DNA from: Mycolicibacterium sp. CBMA 234
GTDB lineage: Bacteria; Actinomycetota; Actinomycetes; Mycobacteriales; Mycobacteriaceae
NCBI RefSeq assembly: GCF_009729415.1
Contig: NZ_MPKW01000009.1
Coordinates: forward strand, 248,001 to 312,000
DNA: 64,000 nucleotides
Direction of reading: 5' to 3'
The notes beneath the pieces were generated by a model. It was not told where the DNA came from and searched no databases. It worked only from the letters and a program-made list of their open reading frames with translations. The first letter of the stretch is position 1; each line of letters starts with the position of its first letter. This document shows positions 48,081-56,628 of the stretch, in pieces. A program made the translations under genes and the position numbers.

Positions 48081-49534
48081 CGGCGAACCTGCCACGGGTT
48101 GTAGTCGGCGAAGACGTCACCGGCGACGGTTTCGTCGAACACTCCGATGTGCGCCGCTAGATCAGGGACGGAGCGGCGGCGTACCAGGAACGCCGTGAGT
48201 CCCGCGGTGAGCAAGACGAAGTAGACGGCGGTGGCGATCCATACTGGCGACGCCACGGTCAGCGCGGCCCACACGATGATGGCGATCAGCGTTGCGGCGG
48301 TGACCAATCCGACGACGAGCGGTGTGGTGGTCAACTCGCCGATCCGGCGCAGGAACGCCGGCGTGGCAAGGCACACCAACAGATACGCGCCGAGATAACC
48401 GTGCGCTGACACCGCCAGCAGCCCGACCATGACGTCGCGGCTGGAATCAGCGATGAACAGGTAGCCGACCGGCACCGCCACGATCAGCGGCATCGCGATG
48501 CTGAGCGCGATGTGCGGGGTGCGGAACCGTTTGTGGGTGCTGCCAAGGGAATCCGGCAGCACGCGTTCGCGTCCCATGGCGAACAGGATCCGGGATAGTG
48601 CGGTGGTCGAGCCGATCACGCAGGCAATCCACGACGCCGTGATGCCCAGGTTCATGGCGATGGACAGGACGCCGGCGAGCGTACTGGCCGAGTCGGGAAG
48701 CGAGAGCACGATTGGCGTGGCACCGATTCCGGTTCGGATGGAACCGGTCGCTTGCAAGCCCGCGGCGAACGCGTACAGCACGCCGAGCGCCAGCGGCGTC
48801 CACCGGACCGCACGGGTCACGGTGACGAACGGGCGCTGCGCTTCGCGGGCCACAGTACTGGCGCTCTCGAATCCGACGTACGAGGTGATGGCGAGTAGCA
48901 GGGCGAAGCCCAGGGCCGAGTGTGGCACTTCCACAGTGCTTTTCGGCGGTGCATGCGAACCGGTGACGGCGCCGCCGAACGCGATCACCAACACCGCGCC
49001 GGCCACCACGATGGCGAACAGCTCGACCGCCAGCGAGATGCGCGCCGACAGTCTGATGCCGCGGATCATGAGGATCAGCGTGGTGCCGCCGACCAGTACG
49101 GCCAGGCCCGCGATGAGGGGCTTGCCGGTCGGCACCCCGAGGTGGCTCAGTAGCGCTGCGAGATAGGCGGCGGCGCCCAGCGTGCTGGCCATCGCGGCGG
49201 CCGAGTACCCCACGATCAACGACCAGCCGGCCGCGATGCCGGGCACTGGGCCGAGGCCCTTGACCGTGTAGCTGTACAGCCCACTGACCGCGACCATGCG
49301 CGTGGAGAACTGCGCGACGCAATATCCGACCGCGGTCATCATCAGAGCGGTCAGGACAAAGACCCCGAGGGTGGCCCCGCCCGCCGCGGGCAGGACCAGC
49401 GCCGGCAGGGTCACCATCACGGCTGACGGCGCCACCGCCGAGACTGACTGCCCCAGCACTTGAGTGAAGGTCAGCTGTGCGCGCTGCAGCCCGGCGACCG
49501 GTGACCGGCTCCGGATGGTTCGGCTGGGGCCCAT
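48077..49534 (-). CDS. APC-superfamily amino acid/amine permease (first)
   Basis: A 485-residue transporter with about 12-14 membrane segments. The first segment carries the APC substrate motif region LGQSVSAVAPSAVMVTLPAL, and segment 6 the ITSYVGFESASTVAREAQRP motif. ATG 49534 begins MGPSRTIRSRSPVAGLQRAQ, which fits the family. It forms an operon with the IclR gene and is divergent from the aldehyde dehydrogenase. The substrate is probably an amine or amino acid used by the cluster. Confidence 0.88.
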   Translation of the reverse strand: MGPSRTIRSRSPVAGLQRAQLTFTQVLGQSVSAVAPSAVMVTLPALVLPAAGGATLGVFVLTALMMTAVGYCVAQFSTRMVAVSGLYSYTVKGLGPVPGIAAGWSLIVGYSAAAMASTLGAAAYLAALLSHLGVPTGKPLIAGLAVLVGGTTLILMIRGIRLSARISLAVELFAIVVAGAVLVIAFGGAVTGSHAPPKSTVEVPHSALGFALLLAITSYVGFESASTVAREAQRPFVTVTRAVRWTPLALGVLYAFAAGLQATGSIRTGIGATPIVLSLPDSASTLAGVLSIAMNLGITASWIACVIGSTTALSRILFAMGRERVLPDSLGSTHKRFRTPHIALSIAMPLIVAVPVGYLFIADSSRDVMVGLLAVSAHGYLGAYLLVCLATPAFLRRIGELTTTPLVVGLVTAATLIAIIVWAALTVASPVWIATAVYFVLLTAGLTAFLVRRRSVPDLAAHIGVFDETVAGDVFADYNPWQVRR

Positions 49535-49599
49535 TCGTCGGAAACTAGCCGATCGGCGCGGACCTCGACAGCGTTGTCGGGTAAACATCCAAGATCTTC

Positions 49600-49609
49600 A
49601 AATGAGAAT
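49600..49609. promoter_or_regulatory. AAATGAGAAT site 1 (proximal to permease)
   Basis: An exact AAATGAGAAT, 66 bases upstream of the first permease start. It is one of five exact copies in the cluster's intergenic regions and probably an operator half-site for the IclR regulator. Confidence 0.6.
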
Positions 49610-49685
49610 CTGAGCTACCGTCCGCCTCGATAGCCACCCTGCCTGCGCCCGCTGATCGACACGAGCTGCGGTTATCTTCCGGCCG

Positions 49686-49719
49686 AAATGAGAATGGCAA
49701 CACCATTTCAAATGAGAAT
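49686..49719. promoter_or_regulatory. AAATGAGAAT sites 2 and 3 (proximal to ALDH)
   Basis: Two direct copies at 49686-49695 and 49710-49719 are 24 bases apart, and the second also forms a short palindrome (CATTTCAAATG). They lie 62-95 bases upstream of the ALDH start. The remainder of the 246-base divergent region holds the two promoters. Confidence 0.65.
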
Positions 49720-49780
49720 CGTAATTCACGAAATACCCATTCGAAATAAGTGGTGACGCGCACCACAACCAGGCGTAAAC

Positions 49781-51289
49781 ATGATTTCCATGACAGCCAC
49801 GCTCAGTGCCGAACTGGACCCGCGCACCGCCGATTTCATTTCCCGTCCTCGGCAGATGTACATCGACGGCCAATGGGTCGAGTCGGCCTCCGGGCAGCGC
49901 TTCGGCACCGTCGACCCCGCTACCGAGCAGGTCATCACGACGGTGCCCCGCAGCAGTTCCGAAGACGTCGACCGCGCAGTTCGCGCGGCCCGCCGGGCCT
50001 TCGAGGACGGGCCTTGGCCGACCATGACGCCCGCCGAACGGCAGCGGATGATCTGGCGCATCGCCGAGGGCATCACCGCCCGGGCCGACCAGTTCGCCGA
50101 GCTGGAGAGCATCGACAACGGCAAGTCCGTCACGGTCGCCAAGGCCGTCGACGTCACCTGGGCCGCGGAGATTTTCTACTACTACGCCGGCTGGGTCACC
50201 AAGATCGAGGGCCGCACCATCCCGGTGTCGGTGCCGTGGGCGCCGGGAGGCAAGTTCCACGCCTTCACGCTGCGCGAGCCCGTCGGCGTCTGCGCCCAGA
50301 TCACCCCATGGAACTTCCCGCTGGTCATGGCCGCGTTCAAAGTCGCACCGGCCCTGGCCTGCGGGAACACCGTCATCCTCAAGCCCGCCGAGCAGACCCC
50401 GCTGACCGCGCTGCTGCTGGCCGAGGTCATCGCCGAGGCTGGTGTGCCGGCCGGCGCGTTCAACCTGCTCACGGGTTTCGGTGACGTCGGCGCCGCGCTG
50501 TCCGCGCACGACGGTGTCGACAAGGTCGCCTTCACCGGATCGACCGAGGTGGGCAAGAAGATCGTCAACGCCGCGTCGGGCAACCTCAAGAAGGTCTCGC
50601 TGGAACTGGGCGGCAAGAGCCCGCAGGTGGTCTTCGCCGACGCCGACTTCGAGGCGGCGATTCCCGGCGTGGCCAGCGGATTCTTGTTCAACCACGGCCA
50701 GACCTGCACCGCGGGCACCCGACTGCTGGTCGAGGACGCCATCTTCGACGAGTTCACCCAGGGCGTCGCCGAGCACGCCGCCAGCCTGCGGATCGGCCCC
50801 GGACTGGACCCCACCAACGACATCGGCCCGCTGGTCTCGCACGAGCAGCTCACCAAGGTCACCGGTTACCTCGACGACGGCATCGCGCAAGGCGCGCGGG
50901 CGCTGGCCGGCGGCGGACGGCACGGCGACACCGGCTTCTACGTGCAGCCCACGCTGCTGGTCGACGTCAACCGCGACTTCAACGTCTACCAGGAAGAGAT
51001 CTTCGGCCCGGTGGCCGTCGCGGTGCCGTTCAACCGCGACCGCGGCGTACGCGAAGCCGCCAACGACACCCCCTATGGCCTGGCCGCCAGCGTGTGGACC
51101 CGCGACGTCTCGACCGCGCACCGCGTTGCGCAGCAGATCAAGGCCGGCACCGTGTGGGTCAACTGCCACAACGCGTTCGATACCGCACTGCCATTCGGCG
51201 GCTACAAGCAATCGGGCTGGGGCCGTGAACTCGGTGAGGGCGCCATTGCCGAATACACCCAAACGAAAGCGATCAACATCGCGCTGTGA
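49781..51289 (+). CDS. aldehyde dehydrogenase (phenylacetaldehyde/aminoaldehyde type)
   Basis: A 502-residue NAD(P)-dependent aldehyde dehydrogenase. It has the catalytic Glu in VSLELGGKSPQVVFADAD, the catalytic Cys in FNHGQTCTAGTR, and the Rossmann segment FTGSTEVGKKIVNAASG. The FeaB-like N-terminus (FISRPRQMYIDGQWVESASG) and the neighbouring amine oxidase suggest it oxidises the aldehyde released by that enzyme (inference). ATG 49781 is listed. ATG 49790 is possible. Confidence 0.92.
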   Translation: MISMTATLSAELDPRTADFISRPRQMYIDGQWVESASGQRFGTVDPATEQVITTVPRSSSEDVDRAVRAARRAFEDGPWPTMTPAERQRMIWRIAEGITARADQFAELESIDNGKSVTVAKAVDVTWAAEIFYYYAGWVTKIEGRTIPVSVPWAPGGKFHAFTLREPVGVCAQITPWNFPLVMAAFKVAPALACGNTVILKPAEQTPLTALLLAEVIAEAGVPAGAFNLLTGFGDVGAALSAHDGVDKVAFTGSTEVGKKIVNAASGNLKKVSLELGGKSPQVVFADADFEAAIPGVASGFLFNHGQTCTAGTRLLVEDAIFDEFTQGVAEHAASLRIGPGLDPTNDIGPLVSHEQLTKVTGYLDDGIAQGARALAGGGRHGDTGFYVQPTLLVDVNRDFNVYQEEIFGPVAVAVPFNRDRGVREAANDTPYGLAASVWTRDVSTAHRVAQQIKAGTVWVNCHNAFDTALPFGGYKQSGWGRELGEGAIAEYTQTKAINIAL

Positions 51290-51299
51290 ATTTCGCCGT

Positions 51300-51335
51300 C
51301 AAATGAGAATTCGGCGAACCCGCAATTCTCATTTG
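51300..51335. promoter_or_regulatory. AAATGAGAAT inverted pair (sites 4 and 5)
   Basis: CAAATGAGAATT and its exact complement AATTCTCATTTG are separated by 12 bases, in the short gap between ALDH and the second permease. As an inverted pair it is the strongest operator candidate and suggests an internal promoter for the permease-oxidase genes. Confidence 0.7.
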
Positions 51336-51375
51336 ACCGCAAACCCTTTATTCGACACGACCGAAAGCGTCTCTC

Positions 51376-52842
51376 ATGGCCATTAAAACCGTCGCTGATG
51401 CCGGCTTGTCGGCCGGTGTTCAGCCGAACCGATTGTCGGGCCGGCTCGGCCCGGTTGCAATCGTGTTCATGGTCGTCGCGGCGGCCGCCCCGCTGACCGT
51501 CGTCGCCGGCACCTTCCCCATCGGCATCTCCGCCGGCAACGGGGCGGCGTATCCGGCGTCGTACGTGGTCTGCACTGCGGTGCTGCTGCTGTTCGCCGTC
51601 GGTTTCACCGCCATGGCGCGGCACATTCCCGGCGCCGGTGCCTTCTATACCTACATCGCGCACGGCTTCGGCCGGCATGCCGGACTCGGCGCCGCCTTCC
51701 TGGCCTTGCTGTCGTACACCGCGGTGCAGGGCGGCGTGTACGGATACATCGGCGCGTCCCTCAATGACCTCGTCACCAGTCACGGTGGACCGTCGGTGCC
51801 CTGGTACTGCTATGCGCTGGTGATGATGGCGGTCACCGGGTTCCTCGGCTACCGGCACATCGAACTGTCCGGCAAGGTGCTCGGCGTCCTGCTGGTCTGC
51901 GAGGTCGGCATCGTCCTGGTGATCAACGTCGCCGTGGTCGGCCAGGGCGGCGCGTCGGGTCTGTCGACCGCGGTGCTGCACCCGGACAACTTCTTCTCCG
52001 GCGCCCCGGGCATCGCGCTGATCTTCGCGCTCGCGGGATACATCGGCTTCGAGGCCACCGCGGTGTTCCGCGACGAGGCGTGCGATCCGGTGCGCACCAT
52101 CCCGCGGGCGACGTATGCCGCCCTCCTGCTGATCGGTGGCTTCTACACGCTGAGCAGCTGGGCTCTGGTCACCGCGTGGGGCGACAACGGTGCGGTGACA
52201 GCCGCAACGGACAAGCCGGGCACCATGCTCACCGAGACCGCGACCCACTACGTCGGTGCCGTGTCCGGCGACTTGGTCCAAATCTTCTTGATCACAAGCC
52301 TTTTCGCGGCGCTGCTGTCCTTCCACAACGTACTGGCCCGCTACATCTTCTCCCTCGGCAACACCCGGGCGCTGCCGCAGCGCTGCGGTCGGTCGCACCC
52401 CCGGCACGACTCGCCGCACATCGCCTCGTTCGCCCAGACCCTTTCGGCGCTGGTGCTCGTCGTGGTGTCGGTGATCGCCGGCCTGGACCCGGTGACGCAG
52501 GTGTTCACCTGGTTCGTTGGCGCGGCCTCGGTGGGCATCGTGGTGCTGATGACGCTGACTTCGGCAGCCGTCGTCGTGTACTTCCGCCGTACCCGCCTCG
52601 ACACCCGGCCGTGGCACACCATTGTGGCTCCGTTGCTCGGATTCGTAGGTCTGGCGGTGCTGTCGGTCATGACCGCGGTGAACCTGCCGCTGCTGGTCGG
52701 CGGCTCCGGAACCCTGGCCACCATCATCGGCGTCCTGCTCGTGGGCGCCTTCGTCGGCGGCATCGTGGTCGCCGCCGTCCGCCCCCAAGCCGGTAGCCAA
52801 CAAGACGAAAACACTGATATTGCAAAGGAGCTCGCACGATGA
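51376..52842 (+). CDS. APC-superfamily amino acid/amine permease (second)
   Basis: A 488-residue APC transporter with about 12 membrane segments. It has the motif GPVAIVFMVVAAAAPLTVVA in segment 1, PGAGAFYTYIAHGFGRHAGL in the next loop and IFALAGYIGFEATAVFRDEA in segment 6. It overlaps the amine oxidase start by four bases (ATGA), so permease and oxidase are translationally coupled. This strongly links it to uptake of the oxidase's amine. Confidence 0.92.
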   Translation: MAIKTVADAGLSAGVQPNRLSGRLGPVAIVFMVVAAAAPLTVVAGTFPIGISAGNGAAYPASYVVCTAVLLLFAVGFTAMARHIPGAGAFYTYIAHGFGRHAGLGAAFLALLSYTAVQGGVYGYIGASLNDLVTSHGGPSVPWYCYALVMMAVTGFLGYRHIELSGKVLGVLLVCEVGIVLVINVAVVGQGGASGLSTAVLHPDNFFSGAPGIALIFALAGYIGFEATAVFRDEACDPVRTIPRATYAALLLIGGFYTLSSWALVTAWGDNGAVTAATDKPGTMLTETATHYVGAVSGDLVQIFLITSLFAALLSFHNVLARYIFSLGNTRALPQRCGRSHPRHDSPHIASFAQTLSALVLVVVSVIAGLDPVTQVFTWFVGAASVGIVVLMTLTSAAVVVYFRRTRLDTRPWHTIVAPLLGFVGLAVLSVMTAVNLPLLVGGSGTLATIIGVLLVGAFVGGIVVAAVRPQAGSQQDENTDIAKELAR

Positions 52843-54776
52843 CTGCCACTTTGGACAAGGCTGGTACCGAGTCCGGCACCACTACCCCCGACCACCCGCT
52901 CACCCCGCTGAGCGCCGACGAAATCCGCGCGGCCCGCCGCATCGTCGACGCGCATGGACTGCTCGGCGAGAGCGTGCGCTTCGTGTTCGTCGCGCTGGAG
53001 GAGCCACACAAGAGTGACGTGCTGGCCTTCCGTCCCGGCGACGACATGGACCGTCGGGCTCGGGTGCTGCTGCTGGACCGGGCCACCGGCCGGGGCTCCG
53101 ATCTCGTGGTGTCGGTGACCGAGGCGCGCGTAGTCAGTGAGGTGTCGATCGACAGCACTCGCGACGGCCACGTGCCGATCCTGGACCAGGAGTTCGAGGA
53201 CATCGAGTCGTTCCTGCTCGACTGCCCCGAGTGGATCGAGGCCATGACCAAGCGCAAGCTGAATCCGACTGACGTGCGCGCGGTTCCGCTGTCGGCCGGG
53301 GTATTCGGCCACGAGGAAGAGGTGGGCCAACGCATCGTCCGGGTGCTGGCGTTCTACCAGTACGACGCCGCGGACCTGCCGTGGGCGCACCCGATCGACG
53401 GTGTGGTCGCCTACGTCGACCTCACGGGCCGCAAGGTCGTCAAGGTGATCGACGAGATCGAGTTGCCGCTGCCCACCGAACGCGGCGAGTGGGATGCCGC
53501 GCCGCACGCCGTGCCGGCCCGTACCGATCTGAAGCCCATCGAGATCACCCAGCCCGAAGGCGCGAGCTTCACCGTCGACGGTAACCAGATCACCTGGGCT
53601 GATTGGTCTTTCCGCTTCGGCTTCGATGTCCGCGAGGGCTTGACCTTGCACCAGCTGTCGATCGACGGGCGGCCGGTGGTGTACCGCGCGTCCATCGCCG
53701 AGATGGTGGTGCCCTACGCCGATCCGTCCCCGGTTCGGTACTGGCAGAACTACTTCGACCAAGGGGAGTACCTGTTCGGCCGGTACACCAACGCGCTCGA
53801 GCTGGGCTGTGACTGCCTGGGTGAGATCAAGTACTTCGACGTCACGATCGCCGACGAAAACGGCGATCCCAAATTGATGAAGAACGCAATCTGCTTGCAC
53901 GAGGAGGACTTCGGCGTGCTGTGGAAGCACACCGACATGTTCAACGGGATGGCGGAGGTCCGCCGCTCACGCCGTCTGGTGATCTCCTTCTTCCTCACCA
54001 TCGGTAACTACGACTACGGCTTCTACTGGTACCTCTACCTCGACGGCACCATCGAATTGGAAGCGAAGGCCACCGGCATCGTGTTCTCTTCGGCTTACCG
54101 TGGGCCGGAAGGCTTTTCCACGGAGATGGCACCGGGCCTCGGCGCGCCGTTCCATCAGCACCTGTTCTCCGCACGTCTCGACATGGCGGTCGACGGGCTC
54201 ACCAACACGGTGGAAGAGGTGGATGCCGTCGGCGTCCCGATGGGACCGGATAACCCGTGGGGCAACGCATTCCGTCCCCAGAAGACCAAGCTGACCCACG
54301 AGCTCGAGGCCATGCGCACCGCCGACAACCTCAAGGCCCGGGTGTGGCACATCACCAACCCGACCAAGCAGAACCGGCTGGGGCAGAATGTCGGCTACGC
54401 GCTGCATCCAGAGGGACAGCCCACGCTGCTGGCCGACCCGTCGAGCTCCATCGCCAAGCGCGCGGCCTTCGCCACCAAGCACCTGTGGGTGACGAAATAC
54501 GATCCGGCCGAACGCTATCCGGCCGGCCAGTTCGTCAACCAGCACCCGGGTGACGCCGGCCTGCCGACCTACGTCGCACAGGATCGCAACATCGAGGGCG
54601 AGGACATCGTGGTCTGGCACACCTTCGGGTTGACGCACTTCCCGCGGCCCGAGGACTGGCCCGTGATGCCGGTGGACTACGCAGGATTCAAGCTGAAGCC
54701 CGTCAGCTTCTTCGACCGGAATCCGGCGCTGAATGTGCCTGCGGCACCGAAGAAATCGCGCTGCTGTAACGGCTGA
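52839..54776 (+). CDS. copper-containing primary amine oxidase (TPQ)
   Basis: A 645-residue amine oxidase that converts RCH2NH2 to aldehyde, ammonia and H2O2. The TPQ-precursor Tyr is at about residue 391 in LTIGNYDYGFYWYLYLDG (Asn-Tyr-Asp-Tyr). The copper-site histidines are in GAPFHQHLFSARLDM (His-x-His) and VVWHTFGLTHFPRPEDWPVM. Domain order (N2, N3, catalytic) is normal for bacterial enzymes such as the Arthrobacter phenethylamine/histamine oxidases. The C-terminus ends in cysteines (SRCCNG), a feature seen in related actinobacterial enzymes. Confidence 0.95.
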   Translation: MTATLDKAGTESGTTTPDHPLTPLSADEIRAARRIVDAHGLLGESVRFVFVALEEPHKSDVLAFRPGDDMDRRARVLLLDRATGRGSDLVVSVTEARVVSEVSIDSTRDGHVPILDQEFEDIESFLLDCPEWIEAMTKRKLNPTDVRAVPLSAGVFGHEEEVGQRIVRVLAFYQYDAADLPWAHPIDGVVAYVDLTGRKVVKVIDEIELPLPTERGEWDAAPHAVPARTDLKPIEITQPEGASFTVDGNQITWADWSFRFGFDVREGLTLHQLSIDGRPVVYRASIAEMVVPYADPSPVRYWQNYFDQGEYLFGRYTNALELGCDCLGEIKYFDVTIADENGDPKLMKNAICLHEEDFGVLWKHTDMFNGMAEVRRSRRLVISFFLTIGNYDYGFYWYLYLDGTIELEAKATGIVFSSAYRGPEGFSTEMAPGLGAPFHQHLFSARLDMAVDGLTNTVEEVDAVGVPMGPDNPWGNAFRPQKTKLTHELEAMRTADNLKARVWHITNPTKQNRLGQNVGYALHPEGQPTLLADPSSSIAKRAAFATKHLWVTKYDPAERYPAGQFVNQHPGDAGLPTYVAQDRNIEGEDIVVWHTFGLTHFPRPEDWPVMPVDYAGFKLKPVSFFDRNPALNVPAAPKKSRCCNG

Positions 54777-54789
54777 GCGGAAATAGGCT

Positions 54790-54827
54790 GCCGGGTCTGG
54801 TCTCCCCCGAGGACCAGACCCGGCTTT
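54790..54827 (+). terminator. intrinsic terminator of the amine oxidase operon
   Basis: CCGGGTCTGGTC pairs with GACCAGACCCGG over a nine-base loop and is followed by CTTTCC. It lies about 15 bases past the oxidase stop. Confidence 0.8.
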
Positions 54828-54834
54828 CCGCTGT

Positions 54835-55974
54835 CTATCGGTTGGCCAGCCCGGACAGCCGCCAGGCCAGCTGGTGCTGCAGGGCGGGAGCTTTGCCGAC
54901 CAGACCGACCGCCAAGTTGCGGATCGGACGCATCGGCGCGGGCAACGTGGCCAGCCGAGTGAGGCGGTCGGTCAGGGTCACCACCTGTTGGGCGAGCGGC
55001 CGCCGGGCCGCGCTGTACTTGTCGAGCGCTGCATCGTGCCCGGTATCCAAAACTGTTGCCAGGGCGTCACTTAACGCGATGGCATCCTGAATGCCCAGGT
55101 TCATGCCCTGGCCACCGGCCGGGCTGTGCACGTGTGCGGCGTCGCCGGCGAGCAGCACTCGGCCGGCTCGGTAGCTGTCGGCGACCCGGTGGTGGACCCG
55201 GAACCGGGAGCCCCACGCGACGTCGGTCACCGTCACCCGACCGGGCCCGAATCCGCGCGCGTCGAGCATCTCCTGAATGAAGCCGGCGGACGGCTGTTCG
55301 GGTGCAGAGTCGACGGGTGCGACGATCCGGTAGGTGCCGCCGGGGAGTGGCGCGACCACCGTCATCCCGTTGGAGGCCCAGAACAGGATCACTTCGTCGT
55401 CGGTGACCTCGCCGGTGAGGCGGACGTCGGCCAGGGCGAAAGACTCGCCGTACTGGCCGCCGGTGAACCCGATTCCGGCCTGGTCCCGGACCACGCTGTG
55501 CATGCCGTCAGCGCCGACGACGTACCGTGCTTGCATCACCTCGCCGTCGTCGAAATTCGCGGTGACGCCTGCGGCGTCCTGCGTGATTCCGGTCAGGGTC
55601 TTGGGGCGGATCACCTCGCCGCCGAGTTCGGTCAAGCGCTCGAGCAGCAGGCGTTCGGTGGTCGACTGCGGCGCCATCAGGATGTACGGGTACCGCGTCG
55701 GCAGCCGGCTGAAATCGACCGGGACCAGGATGCGTCGGCCATCGCGGATGGTGAACCGCGGCGCCTGAATTCCTTCTTTGAGCAGTCTGCGGGACACGTC
55801 GAGGTCTTCCAGCACTTCGAGGGTCCGGGCGCTGACCGCTGCGGCACGCGAGGTGTTGGCGCCGGCCGCCAGGCGGTCGACGACGGTGGCGTGGATATTG
55901 CGGGCCTGCAGGGCGACAGCCAGGGCCAGTCCGGTTGGGCCGGCTCCAACGATCAGCACATCGGTGTCAGTCAT
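54835..55974 (-). CDS. FAD-dependent monooxygenase (PHBH/TetX-like fold)
   Basis: A 379-residue flavoprotein of the p-hydroxybenzoate hydroxylase class. It has the FAD-binding VLIVGAGPTGLALAVALQ at residues 5-22, the DG motif YVVGADGMHSVVR, and the GD motif RVLLAGDAAHVHSPAGGQGM. Its length is close to TetX-type monooxygenases and shorter than phenol hydroxylases. ATG 55974 was chosen from the nucleotide-binding start. It is divergent from a TetR gene through a region carrying the TetR operator. The substrate may be an aromatic compound or antibiotic. Confidence 0.9.
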   Translation of the reverse strand: MTDTDVLIVGAGPTGLALAVALQARNIHATVVDRLAAGANTSRAAAVSARTLEVLEDLDVSRRLLKEGIQAPRFTIRDGRRILVPVDFSRLPTRYPYILMAPQSTTERLLLERLTELGGEVIRPKTLTGITQDAAGVTANFDDGEVMQARYVVGADGMHSVVRDQAGIGFTGGQYGESFALADVRLTGEVTDDEVILFWASNGMTVVAPLPGGTYRIVAPVDSAPEQPSAGFIQEMLDARGFGPGRVTVTDVAWGSRFRVHHRVADSYRAGRVLLAGDAAHVHSPAGGQGMNLGIQDAIALSDALATVLDTGHDAALDKYSAARRPLAQQVVTLTDRLTRLATLPAPMRPIRNLAVGLVGKAPALQHQLAWRLSGLANR

Positions 55975-55991
55975 CTGCGTCTCCTTCCGCG

Positions 55992-56073
55992 TATGCCAAC
56001 ACTTGTTGGCATAACCATGGTTGCGCGTTGCGGCCGCGAAGTCAACAGTTGTTGGCATACACTTGTTGGCATG
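55992..56073. promoter_or_regulatory. TetR operator sites in the divergent region
   Basis: TATGCCAACACTTGTTGGCATA (55992-56013, split here as TATGCCAACA-CT-TGTTGGCATA) is a perfect palindrome just upstream of the monooxygenase start. Half-site copies TGTTGGCATA (56050-56059) and TGTTGGCATG (56064-56073) lie next to and over the TetR start codon. They fit autorepression plus repression of the monooxygenase. Confidence 0.8.
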
Positions 56074-56613
56074 CGTAGATCGTCGGATGAGACCAAGGCG
56101 GTGATCCTGGCCGCGGCGCGCGACCGGTTCGCGCAAAGCGGCTATCAAGCAGCCACGATCAGGGCGATTGCCGCCGACGCGCACATCGATCCATCGATGG
56201 TCATGCGGTATTTCGGTAGCAAGGAGCAGCTGTTCGCTGCCGCGGCCGAGTTCGACCTGGAGTTCCCGGACCTGTCACACCTGCCCAGGGCTGAACTGGG
56301 CGCGGCCCTGGTGGCGGCTTTTCTGAATCGGTGGACGCGGGACGAGGGCCTGATCGTGTTGTTGCGATCGGCGACCACAAACGAAGAAGCCGCGGAACGC
56401 ATGCGCGGCCTCTTCGCCCAGCAGTTGCTGCCGGCGATCGCGCGACTGCGGCCCACTGACGCCGCGCGGTGCGCCGGCTTGATCGGGACCCAGGTGTTGG
56501 GGATGGCCCTGTGCAGATTCGTATTGAAAATCCCACCGGTCGTCGCGATGACCAACGAGGAATTGGTGCACTGGCTCGGGCCGACGCTGCAGCGCTACGT
56601 CGACGGGGACTGA
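56071..56613 (+). CDS. TetR-family repressor of the monooxygenase
   Basis: A 180-residue TetR protein. The HTH is AATIRAIAADAHIDPSMVMR followed by YFGSKEQLFAAAAEF, the standard TetR end of the DNA-binding domain. The C-terminal domain (LRSATTNEEAAERMRGLF) resembles the TetR_C type found in mycobacterial detoxification regulators. ATG 56071 lies within the last operator half-site, so self-repression is likely. Confidence 0.92.
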   Translation: MRRSSDETKAVILAAARDRFAQSGYQAATIRAIAADAHIDPSMVMRYFGSKEQLFAAAAEFDLEFPDLSHLPRAELGAALVAAFLNRWTRDEGLIVLLRSATTNEEAAERMRGLFAQQLLPAIARLRPTDAARCAGLIGTQVLGMALCRFVLKIPPVVAMTNEELVHWLGPTLQRYVDGD

Positions 56614-56628
56614 GCCGCTAGCCGGGGA

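Noticed and set aside
48077..49588. Permease start at 49588, giving an 18-residue extension
   Set aside because: The added residues are Arg-rich without similarity and extend towards the operator region. ATG 49534 fits the family N-terminus.
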